DNA of 8,753 nt, from positions 1-8,753 of the forward strand of contig JAFACP010000154.1 of assembly GCA_023425455.1 (NCBI GenBank). The letters run 5' to 3'. The stretch is from Pseudomonadota bacterium (GTDB taxonomy: Bacteria > Pseudomonadota > Gammaproteobacteria > Enterobacterales > Enterobacteriaceae). The notes below the pieces were generated by a model. That model did no database searches, had not been told where the DNA came from, and was given only the letters and a program-made list of their open reading frames with translations. A program made the position numbers and the translations under genes. Shown piece by piece: positions 1 through 6,169 of this stretch. How positions within the stretch are numbered: position 1 is the stretch's first letter; every line of letters begins with the position of its first letter.

Positions 1-735
1 GAGTTCCAGCAGCTCGATTTCTCGACCCTGCACCTCTCTGCCGGCGGCGGCATGCCGGTTCAACAGGCGGTGGCGGAGCGCTGGGTGAAACTGACCGGAC
101 AATATCTGCTGGAGGGTTATGGCCTGACGGAATGCGCCCCGCTGGTCAGCGTGAACCCACATGATATCGACTATCACAGCGGCAGCATCGGGCTGCCTGT
201 GCCGTCGACAGAAGCCAAACTGGTGGATGACGACGACAATGAGGTTCCACCGGGAGAGCCCGGTGAGCTGTGCGTCAAAGGGCCGCAGGTGATGCTGGGA
301 TACTGGCAACGTCCGGATGCGACCGATGAGATTATTAAGGACGGCTGGCTGCATACGGGCGATATCGCGGTGATGGATGATGACGGTTTTCTGCGCATCG
401 TAGACCGTAAAAAAGATATGATCCTCGTCTCCGGATTTAACGTCTATCCGAATGAAATTGAAGATGTTGTGATGCAGCACAGCGGAGTGCTGGAAGTGGC
501 GGCGGTTGGCGTACCTTCCGGCAGCAGCGGCGAGGCGGTGAAGATTTTTGTGGTCAGGAAAAACCCGGCGTTGACCGAAGAGGAGCTGGTGACATTCTGT
601 CGCCGCCACCTGACGGGCTACAAGGTGCCTAAGCTGGTTGAATTCCGCGACGAGCTGCCGAAATCTAACGTCGGCAAGATTTTACGTCGAGAATTACGTG
701 ACGAAGCCCGTGCCAACGTGGACAATAAGGCCTGA
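1..735 (+). CDS. fadD: Long-chain fatty acid--CoA ligase FadD, C-terminal part (5' end outside window)
   Basis: FadD activates long-chain fatty acids with ATP and CoA to acyl-CoA at the inner face of the inner membrane, coupling uptake to beta-oxidation. The reading frame is open from base 1, giving 244 codons; the E. coli protein has 561 residues, so about 317 are missing upstream. Visible adenylate-forming motifs are YGLTE at window codons 40-44, the fatty acyl-CoA synthetase signature running from DGWLHTGD (codons 114-121) through DRKKDMI, and the C-terminal catalytic-lysine motif PKSNVGK (lysine at codon 226). The P-loop-like first AMP motif lies outside the window. The C-terminus VDNKA matches the E. 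coli protein as I remember it. A hairpin with a U-run follows the stop, then rnd in the same direction. In E. coli fadD is repressed by FadR, whose gene is at the other end of this window. The identification is secure. Confidence 0.97.
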   Translation, partial: EFQQLDFSTLHLSAGGGMPVQQAVAERWVKLTGQYLLEGYGLTECAPLVSVNPHDIDYHSGSIGLPVPSTEAKLVDDDDNEVPPGEPGELCVKGPQVMLGYWQRPDATDEIIKDGWLHTGDIAVMDDDGFLRIVDRKKDMILVSGFNVYPNEIEDVVMQHSGVLEVAAVGVPSGSSGEAVKIFVVRKNPALTEEELVTFCRRHLTGYKVPKLVEFRDELPKSNVGKILRRELRDEARANVDNKA

Positions 736-755
736 GCTTTACGCTAATCGCCCAG

Positions 756-779
756 ACGCCGGTTAAGCCGGCGTTTTTT
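756..779 (+). terminator. Hairpin plus U-run between fadD and rnd (fadD terminator / rnd leader element)
   Basis: A 7-bp perfect stem (ACGCCGG at 756-762 with CCGGCGT at 768-774) and a 5-base loop run into six T (774-779). This has the form of a rho-independent terminator for fadD. It ends only 27 bases before the rnd start codon. In E. coli a similar stem followed by a U-run in the rnd leader was reported to be needed for efficient rnd translation, so the element may act in both ways. Confidence 0.75.
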
Positions 780-806
780 ATGGGCGCAAACAAAAGAGAA
801 ACCGTT

Positions 807-1934
807 TTGAATTACCAGATGATCACAACCAATGACGAGCTGGCTTCGCTGTGCGAAGTGACGCGCGACGTTCCCGCCATCGCGCTGGATACCGAGTTTG
901 TCCGGACCCGAACCTACTACCCGCAGCTGGGCCTGATTCAGATGTACGACGGTAAGCAGGTCACGCTTATCGATCCGCTGGCGATCACTGACTGGACGCC
1001 GCTGCGTGAGCTGCTGCTCGATACCGCCGTTACCAAATACCTGCACGCGGGCAGTGAAGATCTGGAAGTGTTCCTCAACACCTTCGGCGTGATGCCGCAA
1101 CCGCTGATTGATACGCAGATCCTCGCCGCGTTCAGCAATCGTCCGCTGTCATGGGGCTTTGCCGCCATGGTTGAGGAGTACACCGGCCTGACGCTGGACA
1201 AGAGCGAATCGCGTACCGACTGGCTGGCGCGTCCGTTGACGGCACGTCAGCTTGAGTACGCGGCGGCAGACGTATACTACCTGCTGCCCATTGCCGGGCA
1301 ACTGATGAAAGAGGCCGGAGACTCGGGCTGGCTGCCCGCCGCGCTGGATGAGTGCCGCATGACGCAGCAGCGCCGTCAGGAGGTGGTTGATCCGAAAGAG
1401 GCCTGGCGCGATATCAGCAACGCCTGGCAGCTGCGCACGCGTCAGCTGGCCTGCCTGCAGCTGCTGGCCGACTGGCGTTTACGCAAAGCGCGTGAGCGCG
1501 ATCTGGCCGTCAATTTTGTGGTACGCGAAGAGCACCTGTGGGCGGTTGCGCGCTATATGCCGGGCAGCATGGGCGAGCTGGACAGCATCGGCCTTTCCGG
1601 CAGCGAAATTCGTTTCCACGGTAAAACCCTGCTGGCGCTGGTGGCCAAAGCACAGCAAACCCCGGACGAAGAGCTGCCGGAACCGCTGCTGAATCTGATG
1701 GATATGCCGGGTTATCGCAAAGCGTTTAAGGAGATCAAAGCGTTGGTTCAGCAGGTGGCGAGCGAAAGCTCACTCAGCGCGGAGCTGCTGGCCTCACGGC
1801 GTCAAATAAACCAGCTGCTAAGCTGGCACTGGAAGCTGAAGCCGCAAAATGGAGTACCGGAGCTGGTGGCAGGCTGGCGCGGTGAATTGATGGCCGATCG
1901 CCTGAATACTCTGCTGGAAGGGTATCCGCGATAA
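807..1934 (+). CDS. rnd: Ribonuclease D
   Basis: RNase D is a 3'-to-5' exoribonuclease of the DEDD family that trims tRNA precursors and some other small RNAs. From the UUG at 807 the protein is 375 residues, the same length as the E. coli enzyme. The catalytic set is present: D28 and E30 in LDTEF, D85 in GSEDLE, and Y151/D155 in YAAAD, the DEDDy arrangement. A HRDC domain follows at roughly residues 210-290, then the second HRDC-like C-terminal part. I chose UUG because the E. coli gene uses UUG before the same N-terminus (NYQMITT). The in-frame ATG at 780 would add nine residues and lies directly on the end of the leader U-run with no Shine-Dalgarno sequence. Only a weak AGAG (795-798) precedes the UUG. 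The gene converges on minE. Confidence is high for function and good for the start. Confidence 0.96.
   Translation: MNYQMITTNDELASLCEVTRDVPAIALDTEFVRTRTYYPQLGLIQMYDGKQVTLIDPLAITDWTPLRELLLDTAVTKYLHAGSEDLEVFLNTFGVMPQPLIDTQILAAFSNRPLSWGFAAMVEEYTGLTLDKSESRTDWLARPLTARQLEYAAADVYYLLPIAGQLMKEAGDSGWLPAALDECRMTQQRRQEVVDPKEAWRDISNAWQLRTRQLACLQLLADWRLRKARERDLAVNFVVREEHLWAVARYMPGSMGELDSIGLSGSEIRFHGKTLLALVAKAQQTPDEELPEPLLNLMDMPGYRKAFKEIKALVQQVASESSLSAELLASRRQINQLLSWHWKLKPQNGVPELVAGWRGELMADRLNTLLEGYPR
1637..1644 (+). other. Chi site (GCTGGTGG)
   Basis: Exact match to the octamer recognised by RecBCD in E. coli and relatives, within rnd. It also encodes ordinary Leu/Val/Ala codons of RNase D, so it may be incidental. 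Confidence 0.5.
1862..1869 (+). other. Chi site (GCTGGTGG)
   Basis: Second exact Chi octamer in the same orientation, 225 bases after the first and also inside rnd (codons for Leu-Val-Ala near the C-terminus). Confidence 0.5.
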
Positions 1935-1939
1935 CAACG

Positions 1940-1970
1940 AAAAACCCCGGTGACGCGACGCGTACCGGGG
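1940..1970 (-). terminator. Rho-independent terminator of the minCDE operon
   Basis: Read on the minus strand, a 7-bp stem CCCCGGT/ACCGGGG (1964-1970 with 1945-1951) encloses a second small stem (ACGC/GCGT, 3-base loop) and is followed by five T (complement of A1940-1944). It lies about 40 bases past the minE stop. On the plus strand the hairpin is not followed by T residues, so it should work poorly for rnd. Confidence 0.75.
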
Positions 1971-1976
1971 CCGGTT

Positions 1977-2000
1977 GCCGGGCAGCTGTATCCGCCCGGC
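1977..2000. repeat. Short inverted repeat between rnd and minE
   Basis: GCCGGGC (1977-1983) and GCCCGGC (1994-2000) can form a 7-bp stem with a 10-base loop. It sits between the operon terminator and the minE stop. It may be a degenerate REP-type unit or a second stem helping to end the min transcript; there is no T-run on either side. Confidence 0.35.
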
Positions 2001-2007
2001 GCAGGCG

Positions 2008-2277
2008 TCAGGAACGCGACTCTTCTGCTTCGGGTAACGTGACGTTCAGTTCCAGAATCGAGATATCCCCGTCTTTTTGCTCCAGCTGTACGGTGACCAT
2101 CTCCGGGTCAATCTGTACGTATTTACATATCACTTCCAGGATATCCTTACGTAACTGCGGCAGATAGTGAGGTTCAGCGTCACTGCGGCGACGCTCCGCG
2201 ACGATAATTTGCAGACGTTCTTTTGCGATGTTGGCGGTGTGCTTTTTCCGCGAGAGAAAAAAGTCCAGTAATGCCAT
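2008..2277 (-). CDS. minE: Cell division topological specificity factor MinE
   Basis: MinE stimulates the MinD ATPase at the membrane and drives pole-to-pole oscillation of MinCD, leaving midcell free for FtsZ ring assembly. The product is 89 residues (E. coli 88) and nearly identical to it. The N-terminal amphipathic membrane-binding segment (LDFFLSRKK) and the MinD-contact helix up to about residue 31 ([16 protein letters not shown]) are present, followed by the dimeric topological-specificity domain (about 32-85). The extreme C-terminus (EESRS) differs slightly from E. coli. The start ATG lies 3 bases after the minD stop. Its strong GGAGG Shine-Dalgarno is inside the last minD codons, so translation is probably coupled to minD. 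It is the last gene of the operon. Confidence 0.98.
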   Translation of the reverse strand: MALLDFFLSRKKHTANIAKERLQIIVAERRRSDAEPHYLPQLRKDILEVICKYVQIDPEMVTVQLEQKDGDISILELNVTLPEAEESRS

Positions 2278-2280
2278 AAC

Positions 2281-3093
2281 TTATCCTCCGAACAGGCGTT
2301 TGAGGAAACCTTTCTTCTCTTCTTCAACGAAGCGGAAAGGACGTTCTTCTCCCAGCAGACGGTCAACGGTATCGGCGTACGCTTTACCGGCGTCTGCTTC
2401 TGTGTCCAGGATCACCGGCTCGCCCTGGTTAGAGGCGCGTAAAACCGACTGGTCTTCCGGAATGACGCCAACCAGTTTGATGCGCAGGATCTCCAGCACG
2501 TCTTCCATGCTCAGCATGTCACCTTTATTGACGCGACCCGGGTTGTAGCGGGTCAGCAGCAGGTGCTCTTTGATCGGATCTTCGCCATTTTCTGCACGGC
2601 GAGATTTTGAGGCGAGGATCCCCAGAATTCGGTCAGAGTCACGAACCGAGGAGACTTCAGGGTTGGTGGTGATGATCGCTTCATCCGCGAAGTAGAGCGC
2701 CATCAGTGCGCCGGTTTCGATACCGGCAGGGGAGTCACAGACCACAAAGTCGAACTCCATCTTCTTCAGTTCGTCGAGCACCTTTTCCACGCCCTCACGC
2801 GTCAGCGCGTCTTTATCACGCGTCTGGGAGGCCGGAAGAATGAACAGGTTCTCGGTGCGCTTGTCTTTAATCAGCGCCTGGTTGAGCGTGGCGTCACCCT
2901 GGATGACGTTAACAAAATCGTACACGACGCGACGCTCGCAGCCCATAATCAGATCCAGGTTACGCAGGCCGATATCGAAATCGATAACGACGGTCTTCTT
3001 CCCCTTCTGGGCCAAACCAGTAGCGATGGCCGCGCTGGAGGTGGTCTTGCCAACGCCTCCTTTACCCGAAGTCACAACAATAATGCGTGCCAT
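2281..3093 (-). CDS. minD: Septum site-determining ATPase MinD
   Basis: MinD is a ParA/MinD-family ATPase that dimerises with ATP on the inner membrane, recruits the division inhibitor MinC, and is released by MinE. The protein is 270 residues, the E. coli length. It shows the deviant Walker A motif KGGVGKTT at residues 11-18 (signature Lys11 and Lys16), the conserved switch region IDFDIGLRN near residue 40, and a C-terminal amphipathic membrane-targeting helix (KKGFLKRLFGG, last 11 residues). An AAGGA Shine-Dalgarno (complement of 3098-3102) lies 4 bases before the ATG. minC ends 23 bases upstream and minE starts 3 bases downstream, so this is the middle gene of a compact operon. Nothing is missing or odd. 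Confidence 0.98.
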   Translation of the reverse strand: MARIIVVTSGKGGVGKTTSSAAIATGLAQKGKKTVVIDFDIGLRNLDLIMGCERRVVYDFVNVIQGDATLNQALIKDKRTENLFILPASQTRDKDALTREGVEKVLDELKKMEFDFVVCDSPAGIETGALMALYFADEAIITTNPEVSSVRDSDRILGILASKSRRAENGEDPIKEHLLLTRYNPGRVNKGDMLSMEDVLEILRIKLVGVIPEDQSVLRASNQGEPVILDTEADAGKAYADTVDRLLGEERPFRFVEEEKKGFLKRLFGG

Positions 3094-3116
3094 AGAAATT
3101 CCTTGTTAAAAAGGGA

Positions 3117-3821
3117 TCAATTCAACGGTTGAACGGTCAAAGCGTCGTCCGCCAGTCTCAGGCGGGCCGCTTTGCCATAAAATTCGGCTGGGATCTTGTC
3201 GCTCAGCCAATATTCCCCTGCGATGGAAACCAGTTCCGCCGTCAGGTGAGTACAAAATATTTGTGCTTCCCGATCGCCGCCTGCACCTGCAAGCGCGCGC
3301 CCACGCATCATACCGTAGACGTGAATATTGCCATCCGCAATCAGTTCCGCGCCAGCACTGACGTGGTTTGTAACAATTAGATCACAGTTTGGCGCATAAA
3401 TGCGCTGGCCGGAACGAACCGGCACATCGATTAATCGCGTTTTTGTGATGGAGTTAACGTTTTTCGCCGGAGGCGGGGGCGTCTGGGCGGCGGGCGCCTG
3501 ACGCGGCGGTTTTTCCCTGCCTTCCGTCAGCAGCGGCAGACCGGCACGTTCGATCTCGGCCTTGAGCTCCGCATCTTTACAACCGCTAATCCCCACGATG
3601 CGCAGCCCCGTGGCGGCGACGGCCTGCTGGAGCTGCGTCCAGTTGACCGGCACGTCGAGACCGCTGACGTTCACGACGACAGGGGCATGTTTCAGAAAAG
3701 CGGGGGCCTGAGCGATTTTGTCTTCTAACGCCTGACGAATAACCTCGGGTTTCGCATCATGCAAATGAACCACTGATAAGGTGAAGCTACTGCCTTTAAG
3801 CTCGATGGGCGTATTTGACAT
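3117..3821 (-). CDS. minC: Septum site-determining protein MinC
   Basis: MinC blocks FtsZ ring assembly away from midcell, delivered to the membrane by MinD. I start it at the ATG ending at 3821 ([10 protein letters not shown]), which has AAGG five bases upstream and matches the E. coli N-terminus; this gives 234 residues (E. coli 231). In-frame ATGs at 3836 and 3848 would add 5 or 9 residues and are less likely. The N-terminal FtsZ-inhibiting domain covers about residues 1-100, including Gly10. A proline-rich linker (about 102-125, with PPPP) is slightly longer than in E. coli. The C-terminal beta-helix domain carries the RSGQ motif (136-139) known for MinD binding. minC is the first gene of the operon, and ycgL diverges from it. 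Confidence 0.97.
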   Translation of the reverse strand: MSNTPIELKGSSFTLSVVHLHDAKPEVIRQALEDKIAQAPAFLKHAPVVVNVSGLDVPVNWTQLQQAVAATGLRIVGISGCKDAELKAEIERAGLPLLTEGREKPPRQAPAAQTPPPPAKNVNSITKTRLIDVPVRSGQRIYAPNCDLIVTNHVSAGAELIADGNIHVYGMMRGRALAGAGGDREAQIFCTHLTAELVSIAGEYWLSDKIPAEFYGKAARLRLADDALTVQPLN

Positions 3822-3888
3822 CCTGGCCTTACTCATTTTGCTATTCACCGCAACACGGTCGTTGCGATATTCCGAAGAGTATCAGGCA

Positions 3889-3897
3889 TGTTATAGT
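3889..3897 (+). promoter_or_regulatory. Candidate extended -10 promoter for ycgL, overlapping an opposed -10 for minC
   Basis: TG-T-TATAGT (3889-3897) is an extended -10 element pointing at ycgL, about 49 bases before its ATG, without a good -35. On the minus strand TATAAC (3895 to 3890) overlaps it. A possible -35, TTGCTT, lies at 3920-3915 with a long 19-base spacer, pointing at minC. The whole minC-ycgL gap (3822-3945) holds no other recognisable feature. Confidence 0.4.
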
Positions 3898-3945
3898 CAG
3901 GAGTATATTGAGGCAAGCAACCACCCGTTAATTCAGAGTAAAAAC

Positions 3946-4221
3946 ATGTTTTGTGTGATCTACAGAAGTACAACCCGTGACCAGACCTATCTTTATGTCG
4001 AAAAGAAAGACGATTTTTCCCGCGTGCCTGAAGAATTAATGAAAAGCTTTGGCCGGCCGCAGCTGGCGATGCTGCTGCCGCTGGACGGCCGTAAAAAACT
4101 GGTGAATGCCGATCTGGAAAAGGTAAAAACGGCATTAACCGAACAGGGCTATTATTTACAGCTTCCACCACCACCCGAGAATTTATTAAAACAGCATCTT
4201 GAGGTGAGCGGAAAGAAATAG
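3946..4221 (+). CDS. ycgL: YcgL domain protein, function unknown
   Basis: A small, conserved gammaproteobacterial protein of the YcgL family (DUF709-type), with no enzymatic role established that I know of. From the ATG at 3946 it is 91 residues, starting MFCVIYRS, with the family-conserved blocks [26 protein letters not shown] and [10 protein letters not shown]. The frame stays open far upstream, to 3781, but that part overlaps minC on the other strand. It has no ATG, GTG or TTG between the minC-minE promoter region and 3946 that looks usable. Just upstream, the frame reads IQSKN before Met, which resembles the residues (KSKS) preceding the same Met in the longer E. coli annotation, so a non-canonical upstream start is conceivable. 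The Shine-Dalgarno is weak (AGAG at 3935-3938). ycgM follows 47 bases later. Confidence 0.9.
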   Translation: MFCVIYRSTTRDQTYLYVEKKDDFSRVPEELMKSFGRPQLAMLLPLDGRKKLVNADLEKVKTALTEQGYYLQLPPPPENLLKQHLEVSGKK

Positions 4222-4268
4222 TCCCGGGCGCATCCGGGCATAACATATCAACCGTTTAGGGGTCGTAC

Positions 4269-4928
4269 ATGTATCAACATCATAACTGGCAAGGTGCATT
4301 ACTGGATTATCCCGTCAGCAAAGTGGTTTGCGTTGGCAGCAACTATGCAAAACATATTCAGGAAATGGGCAGCGCCACGCCAGAAGAGCCGGTACTGTTT
4401 ATTAAGCCGGAAACCGCGTTGTGCGATATTCGCCAGCCGTTGGCGTTACCGCAGGATCTCGGTTCGGTGCATCATGAAATTGAGCTGGCGGTGCTGATCG
4501 GCGCAACGCTGCGTCAGGCCTCTGAAGAGCACGTGCAAAAGGCGATTGCCGGTTATGGTGTCGCGCTGGATCTCACGCTGCGCGATATTCAGGGCAAGAT
4601 GAAAAAGGCCGGGCAGCCGTGGGAAAAGGCCAAAGGGTTTGATAACGCCTGTCCGATCTCCGGTTTTATCCCGGTGGGCGAATTTTCTGCCGATCCGCAA
4701 AACACCCCGCTGAGCCTGAAGATCAACGGCGAGGTTCGCCAGCAGGGCAGTACCGCGGATATGATCCATAAGATTATTCCCCTGATCGCCTACATGAGCC
4801 GTTTTTTCACCCTCAAGCCGGGCGATGTGATCCTGACCGGGACGCCGGAAGGCATTGGCCCGCTGCACAGCGGCGATGAACTGGAGGTCAGTTTCAACGG
4901 TCAGTCGCTGAAAACGCGAGTGCTGTAA
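4269..4928 (+). CDS. ycgM: Fumarylacetoacetate hydrolase-fold protein YcgM (acylpyruvase / oxaloacetate tautomerase type)
   Basis: A 219-residue cytoplasmic enzyme of the FAH family, the same length as E. coli YcgM. Visible family features are GSNYAKH (23-29), the metal-binding acidic triad E70 and E72 in HHEIELAV and D101 in LDLTLRD, the segment KGFDNACP (122-129), and GTPEGIGP (191-198) near the C-terminus. Relatives such as FAHD1 hydrolyse acylpyruvates or decarboxylate oxaloacetate. FAH-family members in bacteria have more recently been proposed to act as oxaloacetate enol-keto tautomerases, a metabolite-repair role protecting succinate dehydrogenase. The exact substrate cannot be read from sequence alone. 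The ATG has AGGGG (4258-4262) at good spacing. ycgL precedes it by 47 bases and is probably cotranscribed; a perfect hairpin follows the stop. Confidence 0.93.
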   Translation: MYQHHNWQGALLDYPVSKVVCVGSNYAKHIQEMGSATPEEPVLFIKPETALCDIRQPLALPQDLGSVHHEIELAVLIGATLRQASEEHVQKAIAGYGVALDLTLRDIQGKMKKAGQPWEKAKGFDNACPISGFIPVGEFSADPQNTPLSLKINGEVRQQGSTADMIHKIIPLIAYMSRFFTLKPGDVILTGTPEGIGPLHSGDELEVSFNGQSLKTRVL

Positions 4929-4933
4929 ACCCA

Positions 4934-4960
4934 TTTTGCCGCCGGAATCGGGCGGCAAAA
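4934..4960. repeat. Perfect 10-bp hairpin after ycgM
   Basis: TTTTGCCGCC (4934-4943) pairs fully with GGCGGCAAAA (4951-4960) around a 7-base loop, six bases past the ycgM stop. The downstream arm ends in AAAA on the plus strand, so it is not a classical terminator for ycgM, though it could stabilise the mRNA 3' end. It lies directly before the ycgN promoter. Confidence 0.6.
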
Positions 4961-4961
4961 C

Positions 4962-4990
4962 TTGCATCGACGTGCCAGACTCGTTATAAG
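4962..4990 (+). promoter_or_regulatory. Sigma-70 promoter for ycgN
   Basis: TTGCAT (4962-4967) and TATAAG (4985-4990) are separated by exactly 17 bases and match the consensus hexamers at 4/6 and 5/6 positions. Transcription would start near 4997, about 25 bases before the ycgN ATG. Confidence 0.7.
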
Positions 4991-5021
4991 GTGCGCTTTC
5001 TTTTGACGTGTGGACATCCTG

Positions 5022-5462
5022 ATGAACGACATCCCTTTCTGGCAACGTAAAACGCTCGACGAAATGACCGACGTGGAGTGGGAATCGTTGTGTGATGGCT
5101 GCGGACAATGCTGTCTGCATAAGTTAATGGATGAAGACACCGACGAAATCTATTTTACCAACGTCGCCTGTAAGCAGCTGAATATCAAAACCTGCCAGTG
5201 CCGCAACTATGAGCGGCGCTTCGAGTACGAGCCTGACTGTATCAAGCTGACCCGGGAAAATTTACCGACGTTCGAATGGCTGCCGCACACCTGCGCCTAC
5301 CGTCTGCTGGCTGAAGGCCAGCCTCTTCCGGCCTGGCATCCGCTGCTGACGGAGTCAAAGGCGGCGATGCACGGCGAGCGGATTTCTGTTCGTCATATCG
5401 CGGTGAAGGAGTCTGAGGTGCGGGACTGGGAAGATCACATTCTGAATCATCCGACCCGCTGA
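5022..5462 (+). CDS. ycgN: YcgN family cysteine-cluster protein (UPF0260)
   Basis: A cytoplasmic protein of unknown function, 146 residues from the ATG at 5022 (MNDIPFW). An in-frame GTG at 5010 would add four residues (MDIL); I prefer the ATG because GTGGA at 5010-5014 can serve as its Shine-Dalgarno and nothing suitable precedes the GTG. The hallmark is CxxCxxCC at residues 24-31 (C24, C27, C30, C31), with further conserved cysteines at 50, 58, 60, 73 and 91. This is the pattern of the YkgJ-like Zn/Fe-chelating cysteine-cluster group. The middle of the protein ([19 protein letters not shown] and beyond) is nearly identical to E. coli YcgN, while the C-terminal few residues differ. It has its own promoter upstream and a strong terminator 4 bases after the stop, so it is likely monocistronic. 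Confidence 0.93.
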   Translation: MNDIPFWQRKTLDEMTDVEWESLCDGCGQCCLHKLMDEDTDEIYFTNVACKQLNIKTCQCRNYERRFEYEPDCIKLTRENLPTFEWLPHTCAYRLLAEGQPLPAWHPLLTESKAAMHGERISVRHIAVKESEVRDWEDHILNHPTR

Positions 5463-5466
5463 GCAT

Positions 5467-5494
5467 AAAAAAACCCGCCGCGGCGGGTTTTTTT
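5467..5494. terminator. Bidirectional rho-independent terminator between ycgN and dsbB
   Basis: Seven A, CCCGC, loop CGCG, GCGGG, then seven T: a symmetric GC stem with A- and T-runs on both sides. It ends ycgN transcripts on the plus strand and dsbB transcripts on the minus strand; the dsbB stop codon begins two bases later. Confidence 0.92.
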
Positions 5495-5495
5495 A

Positions 5496-6026
5496 TTAAC
5501 GACCAAACAGGTCGCGTCGTTTCGGCCTGAACGGCTGTGCAATCAGCACCAGCAGCGCCACGATGAAGTAGGCAGCAAAAATGCCCACCAGCCACTGCGG
5601 CATCTCAAGGGTCAGGAATTCCCACTGGCGAACCGAGCAGTCACCGGAGGCAACAAACACCTGCGGTAGCCATTTGTCCAGCGGCAACCAGCCCGGGAAA
5701 CGGGCGGCGAAATCGCAGGTCATAAACGGTGACGGATGCAGCTGGATCATGGTGTGCTCCCATGAAAGCGCGAGGCCTTTCCACGCGCTGTACAGCCAGA
5801 GGGCAATCCCGGCGTAGCGAAGCGGCGTTTTCGGCGCAATCGCACCGAGCAGGCCTGCACCCATAATGCCAAACAGCGCACAACGCTCGTAGATACACAG
5901 TACGCACGGCTTCAGTCCCATCACGTGCTGGAACCAGAGCGCGACCATCTCCAGCGCAAAGGCGGTCAGGGCCATTAACAACCATGCTCCGCGACCGCGG
6001 GAGCACTGGTTCAAAAATCTCAACAT
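5496..6026 (-). CDS. dsbB: Disulfide bond formation protein DsbB
   Basis: DsbB is the inner-membrane quinone reductase that reoxidises periplasmic DsbA. It passes electrons from DsbA through its two periplasmic cysteine pairs to ubiquinone or menaquinone. From the ATG ending at 6026 it has 176 residues, like E. coli. The active pairs are C41-C44 ([10 protein letters not shown], with Arg48 near the quinone site) and C104-C130 (MTCDF and SGDCS). Four hydrophobic segments fit the four-helix topology (about 15-32, 45-64, 71-87, 145-163), and the C-terminus is basic (KRRDLFGR). An ATG two codons upstream (6032) is in frame, but the AGGGA Shine-Dalgarno is only two bases before it and seven before the chosen start. 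nhaB lies upstream on the same strand with a terminator between. Confidence 0.97.
   Translation of the reverse strand: MLRFLNQCSRGRGAWLLMALTAFALEMVALWFQHVMGLKPCVLCIYERCALFGIMGAGLLGAIAPKTPLRYAGIALWLYSAWKGLALSWEHTMIQLHPSPFMTCDFAARFPGWLPLDKWLPQVFVASGDCSVRQWEFLTLEMPQWLVGIFAAYFIVALLVLIAQPFRPKRRDLFGR
5585..5592 (-). other. Chi site on the minus strand
   Basis: CCACCAGC on the plus strand is GCTGGTGG on the minus strand, inside dsbB. Its orientation is opposite to the two Chi octamers in rnd. Confidence 0.45.
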
Positions 6027-6129
6027 AATCATTTCCCTGGAACATGCTTAGAAAGCGCAGTGTAAACGAATTCGCAATTCACGCCACCTGAAGCTGACGA
6101 AATAAAACGTAATCGGATGTTTATCATGC

Positions 6130-6158
6130 GAAAAGGCAAACGGGCAGCGAACTGCCCG
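6130..6158 (-). terminator. Probable nhaB terminator with UUCG loop
   Basis: Read on the minus strand: CGGGCAG, loop TTCG, CTGCCCG (6158 to 6141), then TTTGCCTTTT. The 7-bp GC-rich stem with a stable tetraloop starts 11 bases after the nhaB stop. The T-tract is interrupted, so strength is uncertain. The remaining sequence to dsbB (6033-6129) presumably holds the dsbB promoter, but I see no convincing hexamer pair. Confidence 0.65.
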
Positions 6159-6169
6159 ATATGCATCGA

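Noticed and set aside
780..806. ATG at 780 as the rnd start
   Set aside because: No Shine-Dalgarno, abuts the hairpin U-run, and adds nine residues absent from E. coli RNase D, which starts at the corresponding UUG.
744..1100. Minus-strand reading frame over the rnd leader and 5' part
   Set aside because: Antisense shadow of rnd, starting inside a catalytic domain; no ribosome-binding site or family resemblance.
3781..3945. Upstream extension of ycgL to an ATG at 3781 with a hydrophobic stretch
   Set aside because: It would overlap the first codons of minC on the other strand and lies upstream of the likely ycgL promoter; the hydrophobic run is the complement of minC and leader sequence.
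3845..4246. Minus-strand frame of 133 codons opposite ycgL
   Set aside because: Antisense to ycgL and crossing both intergenic regions; composition is proline- and arginine-rich shadow sequence.
4446..5120. Long minus-strand reading frame (224 codons) over ycgM and the start of ycgN
   Set aside because: It lies opposite two well-supported genes, spans an intergenic promoter and hairpin, and its translation shows no recognisable domain.
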